Shown: positions 53,018-62,254 of the stretch, piece by piece | How positions within the stretch are numbered: position 1 is the stretch's first letter | How the letters are laid out: every line of letters begins with the position of its first letter | Source of the DNA: Deltaproteobacteria bacterium | GTDB lineage: Bacteria > Myxococcota_C > UBA6777 | DNA: 64,000 nucleotides | NCBI GenBank assembly: GCA_006226375.1 | Contig: SBHC01000046.1 | Coordinates: 1 to 64,000 of the forward strand | Reading direction: 5' to 3' | The notes under the pieces: generated by a model | What the model was told of the DNA's origin: nothing | The model's database searches: none | The model's input: only the letters and a program-made list of their open reading frames with translations | Position numbers and translations under genes: made by a program

Positions 53018-54616
53018 TTAACCAAGCAAGTCAACAGACTCAGCTTTGGCGAAGTTTAGGTCGTCGCTCGCTTCGGCGGGTGGCGTTGTGAACCAACTTA
53101 CCACCACTGCCATGAGTAATGCGCCTGTAAAGGCAATCAACATGTGGTCCACAACGCTGTGCAGGGTTGCTTTCGCGACCTTGTCAGCGGCTACAATCTT
53201 TTGTTGGATAGCCCAAGATGAAAAGGATGATAGCAGGTTCAAAGGAAGGACTTTCCAGGCGATGGTTAGGGCCATTCCTGTGACCATGCCGGCGATGACT
53301 CCGGCGCGCGTCAGTCCTTTCCAATACAAGGATAGAATTAAGACCGGACAGAACGCGCTGGTGATGCCTGTCCAGGCAAAGAGAACAAACCAAAAGATCA
53401 TCGACTTTTCCGAGAAGGCCGGAAAGAGAGCCACAAGGCAAAGCGTAAAGGTGACATAACGAGAGAGCTTGGTCAGCTGCTCCTGGCTGGTTTCTGGACG
53501 AAATACTTTTTGCCAGGTGTCTCGCACGACAGCGGAAGAGACCAGCACCAAGAGCGAATCGGCTGTGCTCATGATGGCGGCGAGAACAATCGCGATGAAG
53601 AGACCGGCGAGGAGGGTGGGGAAGAGCGCGTTGGTCATGATGGGTAGGATCTGCTCCGCGTCCTGGAGCAAGGTGGCTTTTTGGCTGAACAAGGCTCCGT
53701 TGGGAGCTACCAATGCACGCCCTGCAACACCCGCCAACACTGCGCCAAGGTCACAGAGGATGGTGAACAATACAGCAATCCAGGTGCCGTTGGTGAGCTC
53801 TTCTCTGCTCTTGACCGCGATGAATCGAACGAACAATTGAGGGGACCCCAGGTAGCCCAATCCAACGGCGGCAAGGGCCAGTGCGCTAAGTACACCCGCC
53901 CAGCCGAAGCCGTGCTTGCCCCACACTGTGAGCAAGGACGGATCGATGGAACCCACCGTGTTCACCATCGTGCCCCAGCCACCGGCATAAGAGAGTGCCA
54001 CGATAGGTATCAACAAGAGCCCCACTAACATCAAAATTCCCTGAACCAGATCCGACCATGCGACAGCAAAGAAGCCACCCGCCACGGTGTAGAATCCAAC
54101 AATGACCATGCCAAGGATGACACCGTAGTGATGGGGGATATGAAGGAATCCTTTGAACGCTTTCCCACACGCTGCAAATTGTGCAGAGACATAGCTTGTG
54201 ACAAACACCACCAGGATGACGGTGGCGAGGATGCGAATCACGTGTGTGGTGTCGCGCACCCGGTCGGAGAGGTAGTCGGTGACTGTGATGGAGTCGTATC
54301 GGTCGGTCAGTACCTTGAATCGCTGCGTGAGAAACACCCAACACAATGTAACACCGGCGACCTCACCCAGCACAACCCAGAGAGCGTGCATCCCCACAGC
54401 AAATCCCATGCCCGTAAGACCCAGGAGCAACCAGGCGGATTCACCGGTAGCGCGGGAAGAAAAGCTCACCAGCCAATAGTTGAGTTTTTTGCCTGCGACG
54501 AAGAAGTCTTTCATGTCTTGGATCTTGCGCGAAGCCATCACGCCGATCCAAAACAAGCCTCCAAAGTAGAGCAATACAACGATCATTTTGGTCCAAAAAA
54601 TGCTATCCCACTTCAT
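53018..54616 (-). CDS. Sodium:solute symporter (SSS/PutP-like)
   Basis: A 532-residue transporter with about thirteen membrane segments and SSS features: DFFVAGKKLNYWLV near the N-terminus, SSRATGESAWLLLGLTG, and IMSTADSLLVLVSSAVVRD. It is most like the Na+/proline permease group, but substrates in this family vary. It follows a 44-residue membrane protein gene that should be its accessory subunit. Its position next to the pyrimidine catabolic genes raises the possibility that it brings in a related compound. Confidence 0.87.
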   Translation of the reverse strand: MKWDSIFWTKMIVVLLYFGGLFWIGVMASRKIQDMKDFFVAGKKLNYWLVSFSSRATGESAWLLLGLTGMGFAVGMHALWVVLGEVAGVTLCWVFLTQRFKVLTDRYDSITVTDYLSDRVRDTTHVIRILATVILVVFVTSYVSAQFAACGKAFKGFLHIPHHYGVILGMVIVGFYTVAGGFFAVAWSDLVQGILMLVGLLLIPIVALSYAGGWGTMVNTVGSIDPSLLTVWGKHGFGWAGVLSALALAAVGLGYLGSPQLFVRFIAVKSREELTNGTWIAVLFTILCDLGAVLAGVAGRALVAPNGALFSQKATLLQDAEQILPIMTNALFPTLLAGLFIAIVLAAIMSTADSLLVLVSSAVVRDTWQKVFRPETSQEQLTKLSRYVTFTLCLVALFPAFSEKSMIFWFVLFAWTGITSAFCPVLILSLYWKGLTRAGVIAGMVTGMALTIAWKVLPLNLLSSFSSWAIQQKIVAADKVAKATLHSVVDHMLIAFTGALLMAVVVSWFTTPPAEASDDLNFAKAESVDLLG

Positions 54617-54726
54617 ATTGTTTCTCTTTGTTACCTACATCCATGGATGGCTTGTTCCTTGTGATGGGTGGCAAGCGACCAGGGAGCGATGGGGTGATGG
54701 AGTTGGTTTGTCCAGAGCTTGGAGCG

Positions 54727-54861
54727 CTACGAGTCTGTGTTGGAGTTGGAGCGCTCACGATCCACACGTTTGACCTTCTGGACGTAGATGAAGGTGAGGA
54801 GAAGCCATGGAACCGTGGCGAAAAAAAGTAAGATCCAGGTCGACATGGGTAGACCTTCCAT
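54727..54861 (-). CDS. Small accessory membrane protein of the symporter
   Basis: A 44-residue peptide with one membrane helix (about residues 6-26) and a basic, charged tail (VKRVDRERSN). An AGGAGG stands four bases before ATG 54861, a strong ribosome binding site. It is located 110 bases before the SSS symporter on the same strand. Small accessory proteins of this kind are known beside SSS symporters. Confidence 0.7.
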   Translation of the reverse strand: MEGLPMSTWILLFFATVPWLLLTFIYVQKVKRVDRERSNSNTDS

Positions 54862-54971
54862 AGAACCTCCTGGGTGCTTTGAAGTGGGTGGTGTTGGGAA
54901 TGAACTCTTCTTCAGGGGTATCATTTCCTCAGACCGGAATGCAAGCGCTGGAACAGGGATGAACTTTTTCC

Positions 54972-55000
54972 TTGGGGTCTTAAGAAAGAATCGATATACT
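54972..55000 (+). promoter_or_regulatory. Possible promoter of the mmsA operon
   Basis: TTGGGG (54972-54977) and TATACT (54995-55000) with a 17-base spacer precede mmsA by about 40 bases. The -10 is good and the -35 is weak. Confidence 0.45.
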
Positions 55001-55040
55001 ACTCTTCTTTTTTGATCCCGATGAGCTTAGGAGAGAACCA

Positions 55041-56519
55041 ATGGCTATCGACAGCTATGATTTTCAAACCATTGATCCCATTCTCAATTGGATTGGTGGT
55101 GAATACCGTGCGTCCTCAACGGGCAACACGATGGACGTGATTAACCCTCGGCATGGCAAGGTCATGACCTCTGTCGTGCTGAGCGGTGCCGACGATGTGC
55201 AAGCAGCCGTTGATGCGGCTTCCGCCGCTTACCCTGCTTGGAAAGAGACGCCGCTCAAAGAGCGCGCCCAGGTGATGTATCGGCTCAAGTATCTGATGGA
55301 GCGCGACCAGGAAAAGATTGCCTGGCTGATCTCCCACGAAAATGGCAAGGTCTTTAACGAAGCCATGGCGGAAGTAGCCAAAGGAATCGAGTGCACCGAG
55401 TTTGGCTGCGCTCTGCCCAACATTCCTCTGGGAGAGACCTTGTATGTTAGCCGTGGTGTCACGTGTTCCACGATCCGCGAACCTCTCGGTGTTTGCGCAG
55501 GTGTGACCCCGTTTAACTTCCCCTTTATGGTGCCGCTGTGGATGCTTCCCCAGGCTCTCGTTGCGGGCAACACCTTCATCTTGAAGCCCTCCGAGCAGGT
55601 ACCCATTGGCGCTGACCTTCTGGCGCAGCTGCTGCAGGAAGCTGGGCTTCCCCCCGGCGTGTTCAACGTGGTTCATGGCGCTCGTGACGCTGTGGAAGCT
55701 CTCTCCGACCATGAAACCATCAAGGCGATGGGCTTTGTTGGCTCCACTCGTGTTGCCAAGATTGTATACGGCCGAGGCGCTCAAACCGGCCGTCGTATGC
55801 TGTGTTTGGGTGGCGCGAAGAACCACCTCATTGTTGTGCCCGACGCTGACAGGGAGATGACCGCTGTGGATGTGGTTCGTTCCTTCACGGGTGTTGCAGG
55901 ACAACGCTGTATGGCTGCGTCTGCGCTGATGGGTGTGCAAGGGTTTGACCCCATCTTGGAAACGATTGTGGAGAAAGCCAGCCAGCTGGTTCCCGGCCGC
56001 GATATGGGGCCTGTGATCAACAAGCAAAGCTACGAGCGCATCTTGGGCTACATCAAAGCCGCCGAAGAGGCCGGAGGCAAAGTCTTGCTCGACGGTCGAA
56101 ATGCCAAGGTGGAAGGAGCCGAAGGTGGCTACTGGATTGGGCCCACCATTCTGGAAGTGACCAAGGATATGCCGGCGTACCAGGATGAGATCTTTGGACC
56201 CGTCCTCAGCGTGGTTCGAACCAAGTCCTTGGACGAAGCTCTCGCCATCGAAAACGCCCACGTCTACGGCAACGGTGGCTCCATCTACACGACCTCAGGC
56301 GCCACCGCTCGTTACGCAGCACAGCGTATTAACGCGGGTATGACGGGTGTTAATATTGGCGTTCCTGTTCCCCGTGAACCCTTCGGTTTTGGTGGATGGG
56401 AACACAGCAAGTTTGGCTCGGGTGATATCACCGGAATCGACGGCTACCACTACTGGACGCGTCCTCGGAAGCTCACGACCAAGTGGGCTCTCCAGCCGGA
56501 TGCGACTTGGATGAGTTAG
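55041..56519 (+). CDS. mmsA: Methylmalonate/malonate-semialdehyde dehydrogenase (CoA-acylating)
   Basis: A 492-residue aldehyde dehydrogenase with TPFNFPFMVP, the catalytic Cys290 in VAGQRCMAAS, and LGGAKNH in place of the LELGGK Glu motif, which is a hallmark of the CoA-dependent MMSDH branch. The enzyme converts malonate or methylmalonate semialdehyde to acetyl-CoA or propionyl-CoA with NAD+ and CoA. AGGAGAG precedes the start. It is 14 bases upstream of the aminotransferase gene, in one operon, and can complete beta-alanine or beta-aminoisobutyrate degradation. Confidence 0.93.
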   Translation: MAIDSYDFQTIDPILNWIGGEYRASSTGNTMDVINPRHGKVMTSVVLSGADDVQAAVDAASAAYPAWKETPLKERAQVMYRLKYLMERDQEKIAWLISHENGKVFNEAMAEVAKGIECTEFGCALPNIPLGETLYVSRGVTCSTIREPLGVCAGVTPFNFPFMVPLWMLPQALVAGNTFILKPSEQVPIGADLLAQLLQEAGLPPGVFNVVHGARDAVEALSDHETIKAMGFVGSTRVAKIVYGRGAQTGRRMLCLGGAKNHLIVVPDADREMTAVDVVRSFTGVAGQRCMAASALMGVQGFDPILETIVEKASQLVPGRDMGPVINKQSYERILGYIKAAEEAGGKVLLDGRNAKVEGAEGGYWIGPTILEVTKDMPAYQDEIFGPVLSVVRTKSLDEALAIENAHVYGNGGSIYTTSGATARYAAQRINAGMTGVNIGVPVPREPFGFGGWEHSKFGSGDITGIDGYHYWTRPRKLTTKWALQPDATWMS

Positions 56520-56533
56520 ACAAGGAGTCTCTC

Positions 56534-57853
56534 GTGAACGTCAAAGAGATGGTTGAGTTGTGTCAGCGCCATACGATGTACACGTGGTCGGCTGGCAACA
56601 ACGTTCAGCCTTTGCCATTTGCTCGCGCGGAAGGAGTGTACTTCTGGACGCATGAGGGCAAACGCTTCCTCGACTTCAACAGCCAGTTGATGAGCGTTAA
56701 CATCGGTCACAGTCACCCCAAGGTGATTGCGGCGATGAAAGACCAGTTGGACACTCTGTTGTATGCGTTTCCTGGCTCTGCAACGGAGCCGCGGGCTCGG
56801 TTGGGCAAGCTCCTCGCGGAGATTACACCCGGCGATATCAACACGTTCTTCTTTACCTTGGGCGGCGCAGAAGCCAACGAGAACGCGATCAAAGCGGCTC
56901 GGATGTACACTGGGAAGCACAAGATCATCAGCCGGTATCGAAGCTATCATGGCGCAACCAACGCGACCATGCAGCTTACAGGTGACCCTCGGCGTTGGGC
57001 CAGTGAGCCCGGTATGCCAGGTGTGATTCGAGTGATGGATCCGCACCCGTATCACTTCTCCTTCGGTGACTCGGATGAAGAAGTGACTCGGGCCAATTTG
57101 CAGTACTTGGAAGAAGTCATCATGTACGAAGGACCGCAGAACATTGCTGCTATGTTCATCGAGCCTGTGACTGGAACCAACGGTATTTTGCCGCCACCCA
57201 AAGGTTACCTGCAAGGGCTTCGTGACCTGCTCACTCGTCATGACATCCTGATGGTTTGTGACGAAGTGATGGCCGGCTTTGGCCGGACCGGTAAGATGTT
57301 TGCTGTGGACCATGCTGGGGTTGTCCCTGACATCATCACGATGGCCAAGGGCTTAACCAGCTCCTACATCCCTCTGGGAGCGATGGGAATCTGTGACAAG
57401 ATCGCAGAACACTTCCGTGAGAATGTGTTCTGGGGTGGACTCACTTACAACTCCCACCCTCTCTCTCTGGCCACCGCTCTTGCCGCTGTCGACGTGATCC
57501 GAAGCGAAGGTCTTGTGGAGAACGCTGCAGCGATGGGCGTGGTGATGCGAGAAGAGATGGATCGTCTTCAGGCCAAACATCCTTGTGTCAAGGAAGGCCG
57601 TTGCATCGGTTTGTTTGGGATGATGGATCTGCAAAAGAACGCAGCCGGTGAGCGTATGGCTCCTTACAACGGGACGTCACCCGCGATGCAGGAGCTGGGT
57701 TCCTTCTTCCGAGAGGAAGGCCTGTTTACCTTTATGCGCTGGAGTAGCTTCATGTGCAATCCACCCCTTTGCATCAACGAAGAGCAGCTGCGCGAAGGTT
57801 TCGCCATCATCGATCGAGGCCTGGATCTCGTCGACAAACACTTTGAAGGCTAG
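56534..57853 (+). CDS. Class III aminotransferase (omega-amino acid type)
   Basis: A 439-residue PLP enzyme with SYHGATN, CDEVMAGFGRTGK (Asp243) and MAKGLTSSYIPLGAM, where Lys272 binds PLP. Class III enzymes of this type act on beta-alanine, beta-aminoisobutyrate or other omega-amino acids with pyruvate or 2-oxoglutarate. GTG 56534 is the preferred start (AAGGAG upstream); ATG 56549 is also possible. The gene context after MMSDH fits beta-alanine to malonate semialdehyde transamination. Confidence 0.87.
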   Translation: MNVKEMVELCQRHTMYTWSAGNNVQPLPFARAEGVYFWTHEGKRFLDFNSQLMSVNIGHSHPKVIAAMKDQLDTLLYAFPGSATEPRARLGKLLAEITPGDINTFFFTLGGAEANENAIKAARMYTGKHKIISRYRSYHGATNATMQLTGDPRRWASEPGMPGVIRVMDPHPYHFSFGDSDEEVTRANLQYLEEVIMYEGPQNIAAMFIEPVTGTNGILPPPKGYLQGLRDLLTRHDILMVCDEVMAGFGRTGKMFAVDHAGVVPDIITMAKGLTSSYIPLGAMGICDKIAEHFRENVFWGGLTYNSHPLSLATALAAVDVIRSEGLVENAAAMGVVMREEMDRLQAKHPCVKEGRCIGLFGMMDLQKNAAGERMAPYNGTSPAMQELGSFFREEGLFTFMRWSSFMCNPPLCINEEQLREGFAIIDRGLDLVDKHFEG

Positions 57854-57921
57854 CATGGCTTGCGATGGGGCCTGGTTTTCGTACCGTGTTGCCCCCTAAG
57901 GACTTGCTTCCTTTCGCAAAG

Positions 57922-57950
57922 TTGACTTCCCTTTGGGTAGCGTCTATGCT
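57922..57950 (+). promoter_or_regulatory. Sigma-70 promoter of the preA gene
   Basis: TTGACT (57922-57927) and TATGCT (57945-57950) are separated by 17 bases, about 70 bases before the preA start at 58017. It suggests preA has its own promoter in addition to any read-through from the mmsA operon. Confidence 0.55.
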
Positions 57951-58016
57951 TTTTGTCTTTCACACCACAACCTTTTGACAGCGCGTGTCACTGTCTTTTC
58001 TTAATGAGGTGTCTTT

Positions 58017-59120
58017 ATGTCCGTAGACCTGAGCACAGAAGTTAATGGCATTAAGTTTGAGAATCCCTTTATTTTGGGCTCAGGTCCTCCGGGAACCAAC
58101 GCCAAAGTGATTTCCAAGAGCTTTGACCTTGGATGGGGTGGTATGGTGATCAAGACCATCAGCTTGGACGCGTCCAAGGTGGTGAACACCAACCCGCGCT
58201 ATGCGAAGCTTCGATCCCACGGGAACAACGAAGTGATTGGCTTCCAAAACATCGAGTTGATTTCGGACCGTCCGTTTGAGACGTGGCTGGAAGAGATCAA
58301 GATGTTGAAGGAGAAGTACCCCGAAAAGGTCCTCATCGCTTCGGTGATGGAAGAGTACAACAAAGACGCCTGGCACGAGATCATTGAGCGTGTGCAAGAG
58401 TGTAAGCCCGACGCCTTTGAACTGAATCTCTCCTGTCCTCACGGTCTGCCCGAACGAAAGATGGGTATGGCGATGGGTGAAAACCCAGACCTCGTGGAAG
58501 AGGTGTGTGGTTGGGTTATGGATGTCGCCAAGATTCCTGTCTGGGCCAAGATGACTCCCAACGTTGGTGACGTGACCGCTCCGGCTGAAGCTGCGCTCAA
58601 AGGTGGCGTGGATGGCATCAGCATGATCAACACGATTCTGTCGGTCACTGGTGTCGATCGTAAGACCTTGCGACCTATCCCAACGGTACAGGGATACACT
58701 GTTCCCGGTGGTTACTCCGGCCAAGCGGTGCGACCCATCGCGCTGCGACAGGTGATGGAAGTGGCTCGTGCCTTCCCGGATACTCCCATCTCTGGAATGG
58801 GTGGAATCTACACAGGTTACGACGCAGCACAGTTTATGCTTTTGGGTTCTAGCACCGTACAAGTGTGCACGGGTGCGATGCTTCAAGGTTATGACTGCAT
58901 CATCAAGATGAAGGAAGAACTCATTGAGTTCATGGAAGAGAAGGGCTTTAACAGCATCTCCGACTTTGTGGGTCACTCCTTGTCCTACTTCTCGACGCAC
59001 GCCAACCTTGTGGAACGTCAGCGTGAGGCCAAAGACAAGAAAGCTGGACGTGCCGGTCTTGACGCTGAAACCTGGAAAGGTGACATTGCCAAAGAGACCG
59101 AAGATCTCACCGCGAACTAG
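58017..59120 (+). CDS. preA: PreA-like dihydropyrimidine dehydrogenase subunit lacking the ferredoxin domain
   Basis: A 367-residue FMN-dependent barrel enzyme related to bacterial PreA and the C-terminal part of mammalian DPD. It has FENPFILGSGPP, the active-site FELNLSCPHG (Asn137, Cys140), WAKMTPNVGD, MINTI and GYSGQAVRPIAL. The last 50 residues carry no cysteine, so the two [4Fe-4S] clusters of E. coli PreA are absent. Dihydropyrimidine dehydrogenase reduces uracil or thymine. GAGGTG lies before the start. An electron donor such as PreT is not seen in the window. Confidence 0.88.
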   Translation: MSVDLSTEVNGIKFENPFILGSGPPGTNAKVISKSFDLGWGGMVIKTISLDASKVVNTNPRYAKLRSHGNNEVIGFQNIELISDRPFETWLEEIKMLKEKYPEKVLIASVMEEYNKDAWHEIIERVQECKPDAFELNLSCPHGLPERKMGMAMGENPDLVEEVCGWVMDVAKIPVWAKMTPNVGDVTAPAEAALKGGVDGISMINTILSVTGVDRKTLRPIPTVQGYTVPGGYSGQAVRPIALRQVMEVARAFPDTPISGMGGIYTGYDAAQFMLLGSSTVQVCTGAMLQGYDCIIKMKEELIEFMEEKGFNSISDFVGHSLSYFSTHANLVERQREAKDKKAGRAGLDAETWKGDIAKETEDLTAN

Positions 59121-59195
59121 AAAAAGTCGAAACTTACCGTTTCTTCCTCTCCCATTCCGCCGTTCAGGCTTCCACTTCTTTTCTTCTTGTTACAT

Positions 59196-59249
59196 TTGGG
59201 CTGGAGCGAGTTTACGCTTGGGCTGGAGCGAGTTTACGCTTGGGCTGGG
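59196..59249. repeat. 22-base tandem repeat at the preA-permease junction
   Basis: The unit TTGGGCTGGAGCGAGTTTACGC (22 bases) occurs at 59196 and 59218, and a partial third copy starts at 59240. It lies between preA and the convergent permease gene stop and is not a simple terminator. Confidence 0.6.
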
Positions 59250-59255
59250 GTGTAC

Positions 59256-60722
59256 TTACTTTTTGGCTGGAGAGATCTGGTTGAGGAGGAGATAGGTTGC
59301 GCCAGCGACAAACAAGCTCACGAACCAGGCGTAGACATACAGGTTGTTAAAGAAGTTGGGTACTTTAATAGAGCCGTTGCTTGCTGCCTGGAGAAAGCCC
59401 GGTACATTGGGCAAGATTCCGATAAACAAAGCAGCAATCGCTCGCCAGTTAAAGCCACTTCCTCCAAAGGCATATTCGCCTTCCATCGAGTAGAGGGCGT
59501 CGGTGTCGAGCTTCATTCTGCGAAGGAGAAAGTAGTCGGCCAACATCACTCCACCGATCGCTCCGAGCATGGCTCCATAACCAATCAGCCAGGTGAAGAT
59601 GTAAGCGCCCAGATCTGACATCAGGCGCCAGGGCATAATCACAATGCCAATCACACCCGTGATGATTCCTCCCATGCGGAAAGAGATCTTACTGGGTCGA
59701 AGGTTGGCAAAGTCGTTGGCGGGGGAGACCACGTTGGCCGCGATGTTGGTGGACAACGTTGCGATGGTCAAAGCCACCATCGAGAGTCCAACCACCACTG
59801 GGGATTTAAACTTACCCAGCAGGGCGATGGGATCCCAGATGGCTTGTCCAAAGACCACGACTGTAGCAGCGGTGACAGTGATTCCAATGAAGCTAAACAA
59901 AGCCATTGTGGTGGGGAGGCCGATGGCCTGACCCAACATCTGGTCCCGTTGGGAGCGAGCATGTCGCGTAAAGTCGGGGATGTTGAGGGCCAGCGTGGCC
60001 CAGAATCCAACCATCGCTGTGAGGGACGGAAAGAAGATGGACCAGAAGCTAAAGTCTTTGACGTTCCCACGCACCTTGGCCACGGTCGACGCAGCAAAGA
60101 TCTTGTCGAAGCCGCCCGCTGCGCTTACAGCCCAGGCAAGAAGTCCCAGGCCCATGATGATCAGGAACGGCGCTGCCCAGTTTTCCAGCCACTTGATGCT
60201 GTCAAGGCCACGCACAATGATAGCGATGTTGATGGCCCAAAACAGCATGAAGCAGAGGAACTGTGTTCCTGAGATGCCCAGGCCCGAGATGGGCGTAAAG
60301 GTTTTGGGGTCCCAGCCCATCAACACACACAGCAATGAGAAGATGGCAGAGCCGCCGATCCAGGTTTGAATCCCGAACCAGCCACAAGCCACCAAGGCCC
60401 GCATTAAGGCGGGAACGTTGGACCCCAAGATCCCAAAGCTGCTGCGCAACAAGACGGGAAAGGGGATGCCATACTTGGTGCCGGCGTGAGCGTTGAGCAT
60501 CATCGGAATCAAGATGATGACGTTTCCGAGCGTGATGGTGAGCAGCGCCTGCCACCATGTCATGCCTTGCTTCATCATCGAAGCAGCGAGCATGTAGGTG
60601 GGGATGCAAACGCTCATCCCAACCCAAAGTGCAGCAAAGTTCCACAGGTTCCAGGTCCGCTTCTCGGCGGGTACCGGCGCCAGGTCTTCGTTGTAGTATT
60701 GTGAGTTTATGTCAATGGACAA
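59256..60722 (-). CDS. NCS1-family nucleobase/hydantoin permease
   Basis: A 488-residue transporter with about twelve membrane segments. It has RTWNLWNFAALWVGM, the substrate-side ACGWFGIQTWIGG, and NIPDFTRHARSQRDQMLGQ, all typical of NCS1 (Mhp1/PucI-like) permeases for uracil, allantoin or hydantoins with Na+ or H+. The start codon is TTG at 60722 with GGAGG five bases upstream. It lies 105 bases after the dihydropyrimidinase stop, with a 12-bp stem-loop between, so both genes are probably one transcript. Confidence 0.9.
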   Translation of the reverse strand: MSIDINSQYYNEDLAPVPAEKRTWNLWNFAALWVGMSVCIPTYMLAASMMKQGMTWWQALLTITLGNVIILIPMMLNAHAGTKYGIPFPVLLRSSFGILGSNVPALMRALVACGWFGIQTWIGGSAIFSLLCVLMGWDPKTFTPISGLGISGTQFLCFMLFWAINIAIIVRGLDSIKWLENWAAPFLIIMGLGLLAWAVSAAGGFDKIFAASTVAKVRGNVKDFSFWSIFFPSLTAMVGFWATLALNIPDFTRHARSQRDQMLGQAIGLPTTMALFSFIGITVTAATVVVFGQAIWDPIALLGKFKSPVVVGLSMVALTIATLSTNIAANVVSPANDFANLRPSKISFRMGGIITGVIGIVIMPWRLMSDLGAYIFTWLIGYGAMLGAIGGVMLADYFLLRRMKLDTDALYSMEGEYAFGGSGFNWRAIAALFIGILPNVPGFLQAASNGSIKVPNFFNNLYVYAWFVSLFVAGATYLLLNQISPAKK

Positions 60723-60770
60723 AGTAGCCTCCAGATCAATGCAAAATCCCCCGAGGGTTTCGGTTCAGGT

Positions 60771-60802
60771 GTTCTTCAGGGAAAGCAATGTCCCTGAAGA
60801 AC
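60771..60802. repeat. Perfect 12-bp stem-loop between the dihydropyrimidinase and permease genes
   Basis: GTTCTTCAGGGA (60771-60782) and TCCCTGAAGAAC (60791-60802) form a perfect stem with an 8-base loop. On the minus strand no T-run follows, so it looks more like an mRNA processing or stabilising hairpin, or a partial attenuator, than a terminator. It lies upstream of the permease start. Confidence 0.65.
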
Positions 60803-60827
60803 CCTATCGTTGCCGGGTCACTTCTTT

Positions 60828-62210
60828 CTAAAAGTGCGTGGGCTCACGGGAGATGAACTGGCCACGTCCAACAGTGCCTACAAACTTACCTTCTTGCACC
60901 GCAACTTCACCACGGACGGTGACAACGTGCGGGCGACCTTGGATGGGCCAACCTTCGAAGGGGTTGTAGTCGACGTTCATGGTGTGGGTGTCGGCGGAGA
61001 TGATGCCTTCGTAGTTGGGATCGTACACGACGAGATCCGCGTCGCTGCCGATTTGAATCGTTCCTTTGCGGGGGAACATTCCAAAGATCTTGGCAGCCTG
61101 GGTGCTCGCAGCATCCACAAACTTGTGAAGGTCGATGCGGCCTCCCTTTACACCGTGGGTAAAGAACAGGTTGACCCGGTCTTCGAGGGAAGGAATGCCG
61201 TTGGGAATCATACGGAAGTCGTCCTTACCCATGGGCTTTTGGCCTTCAAAGTCGAAGGGCGCGTGGTCCGTCGCCAGGGTGCTGATGGCGCCGTGTTGGA
61301 TGGCGTTCCAGAGGACTTCCTGGTTGTGCTTCAAGCGCAGGGGAGGGGACATCACATACTTGGCGCCTTCAAAGCCAGGCTTCTCGGCGTAGGTCATGTC
61401 GAGCATCAGGTATTGGATGAGAGTTTCGACCCAAACGTTCACGCCCCGGTACTTGGCTTCCATCGCTTCACGAAGGGCTTCGTCACAGCTCAAGTGAACC
61501 ACGTAGACGTGTGCGCCGATAAGCTCGGCGAAGGTCATCAAGTGGTTGGTGCCTTCTGCTTCCACGCGGGGTGGGCGGCTGTAGTAGTGCCACTTGGTGC
61601 CGGTTTTGCCTTCTGCGATGAGTTCGGCCTGGAGAGCATCTACCAGGGTCGCGTTCTCGCAGTGAGCGGTCGTGATGACGCCGAGTTCTTTGGCCAACTT
61701 TAGGGTCTTGTAGAGTTCTTCATCTTCGATTCCGAAGGCGCCGCCGTAGGCGAGGAAGATCTTAAAGGAAGCAAGGCCTTTGCTCACCAGCTCGCGGATC
61801 TGGCTTTCGGTGCCATCGTCAAAGCGAGTGACCGCCATGTGATAGGTGTAGTCGCAGCAGGCTTTGCCTTCGCTGTGTGCGTTCCAAGTGTCGTAGGCCG
61901 CGAGGGGTTCTTCGTTTCGCATCGGGATGCAGAAGTCGATGAGTGTCGTGGTTCCGCCCATCAGCGCAGCTTTGGTTCCCGTTTCGTAGGTGTCCTTGGC
62001 GAAGGTTCCCATGAACGGAAGGTAGATGTGTGTGTGTGGATCAATGAAGCCAGGGAACACGTACTTTCCGGAGGCATCGATCACTGTGGCTCCAGGAGGA
62101 GGTGCGATATCCTTGTCGATCCGGGTGATTTGCTCACCTTCACAATAAATATCTGCGACATATCGCTCACTGGCGGTGATAATCTCACCGTTTTTGATCA
62201 ACAAACTCAT
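60828..62210 (-). CDS. hydA: Dihydropyrimidinase / D-hydantoinase
   Basis: A 460-residue amidohydrolase with all dinuclear zinc ligands: DPHTHIYL (His59, His61), the carboxylated Lys150 in ASFKIFLAY, His183 in TAHCEN, His239 in VVHLSC, and Asp315 in ATDHAPF. It opens the ring of dihydrouracil, dihydrothymine or hydantoins. AAGGAGA precedes ATG 62210. A good promoter (62255-62282) lies upstream, so the hydA-permease pair is expressed divergently from its right-hand neighbour. It forms the second step of the reductive pathway begun by PreA. Confidence 0.93.
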   Translation of the reverse strand: MSLLIKNGEIITASERYVADIYCEGEQITRIDKDIAPPPGATVIDASGKYVFPGFIDPHTHIYLPFMGTFAKDTYETGTKAALMGGTTTLIDFCIPMRNEEPLAAYDTWNAHSEGKACCDYTYHMAVTRFDDGTESQIRELVSKGLASFKIFLAYGGAFGIEDEELYKTLKLAKELGVITTAHCENATLVDALQAELIAEGKTGTKWHYYSRPPRVEAEGTNHLMTFAELIGAHVYVVHLSCDEALREAMEAKYRGVNVWVETLIQYLMLDMTYAEKPGFEGAKYVMSPPLRLKHNQEVLWNAIQHGAISTLATDHAPFDFEGQKPMGKDDFRMIPNGIPSLEDRVNLFFTHGVKGGRIDLHKFVDAASTQAAKIFGMFPRKGTIQIGSDADLVVYDPNYEGIISADTHTMNVDYNPFEGWPIQGRPHVVTVRGEVAVQEGKFVGTVGRGQFISREPTHF

Positions 62211-62254
62211 GGCAAATCTCCTTAGACAGCCGGAACTTTTGGATGGAAGGTGTC

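Noticed and set aside
55116-56261. Minus-strand frame opposite mmsA
   Set aside because: The aldehyde dehydrogenase on the plus strand is certain, and the antisense product has no motifs.
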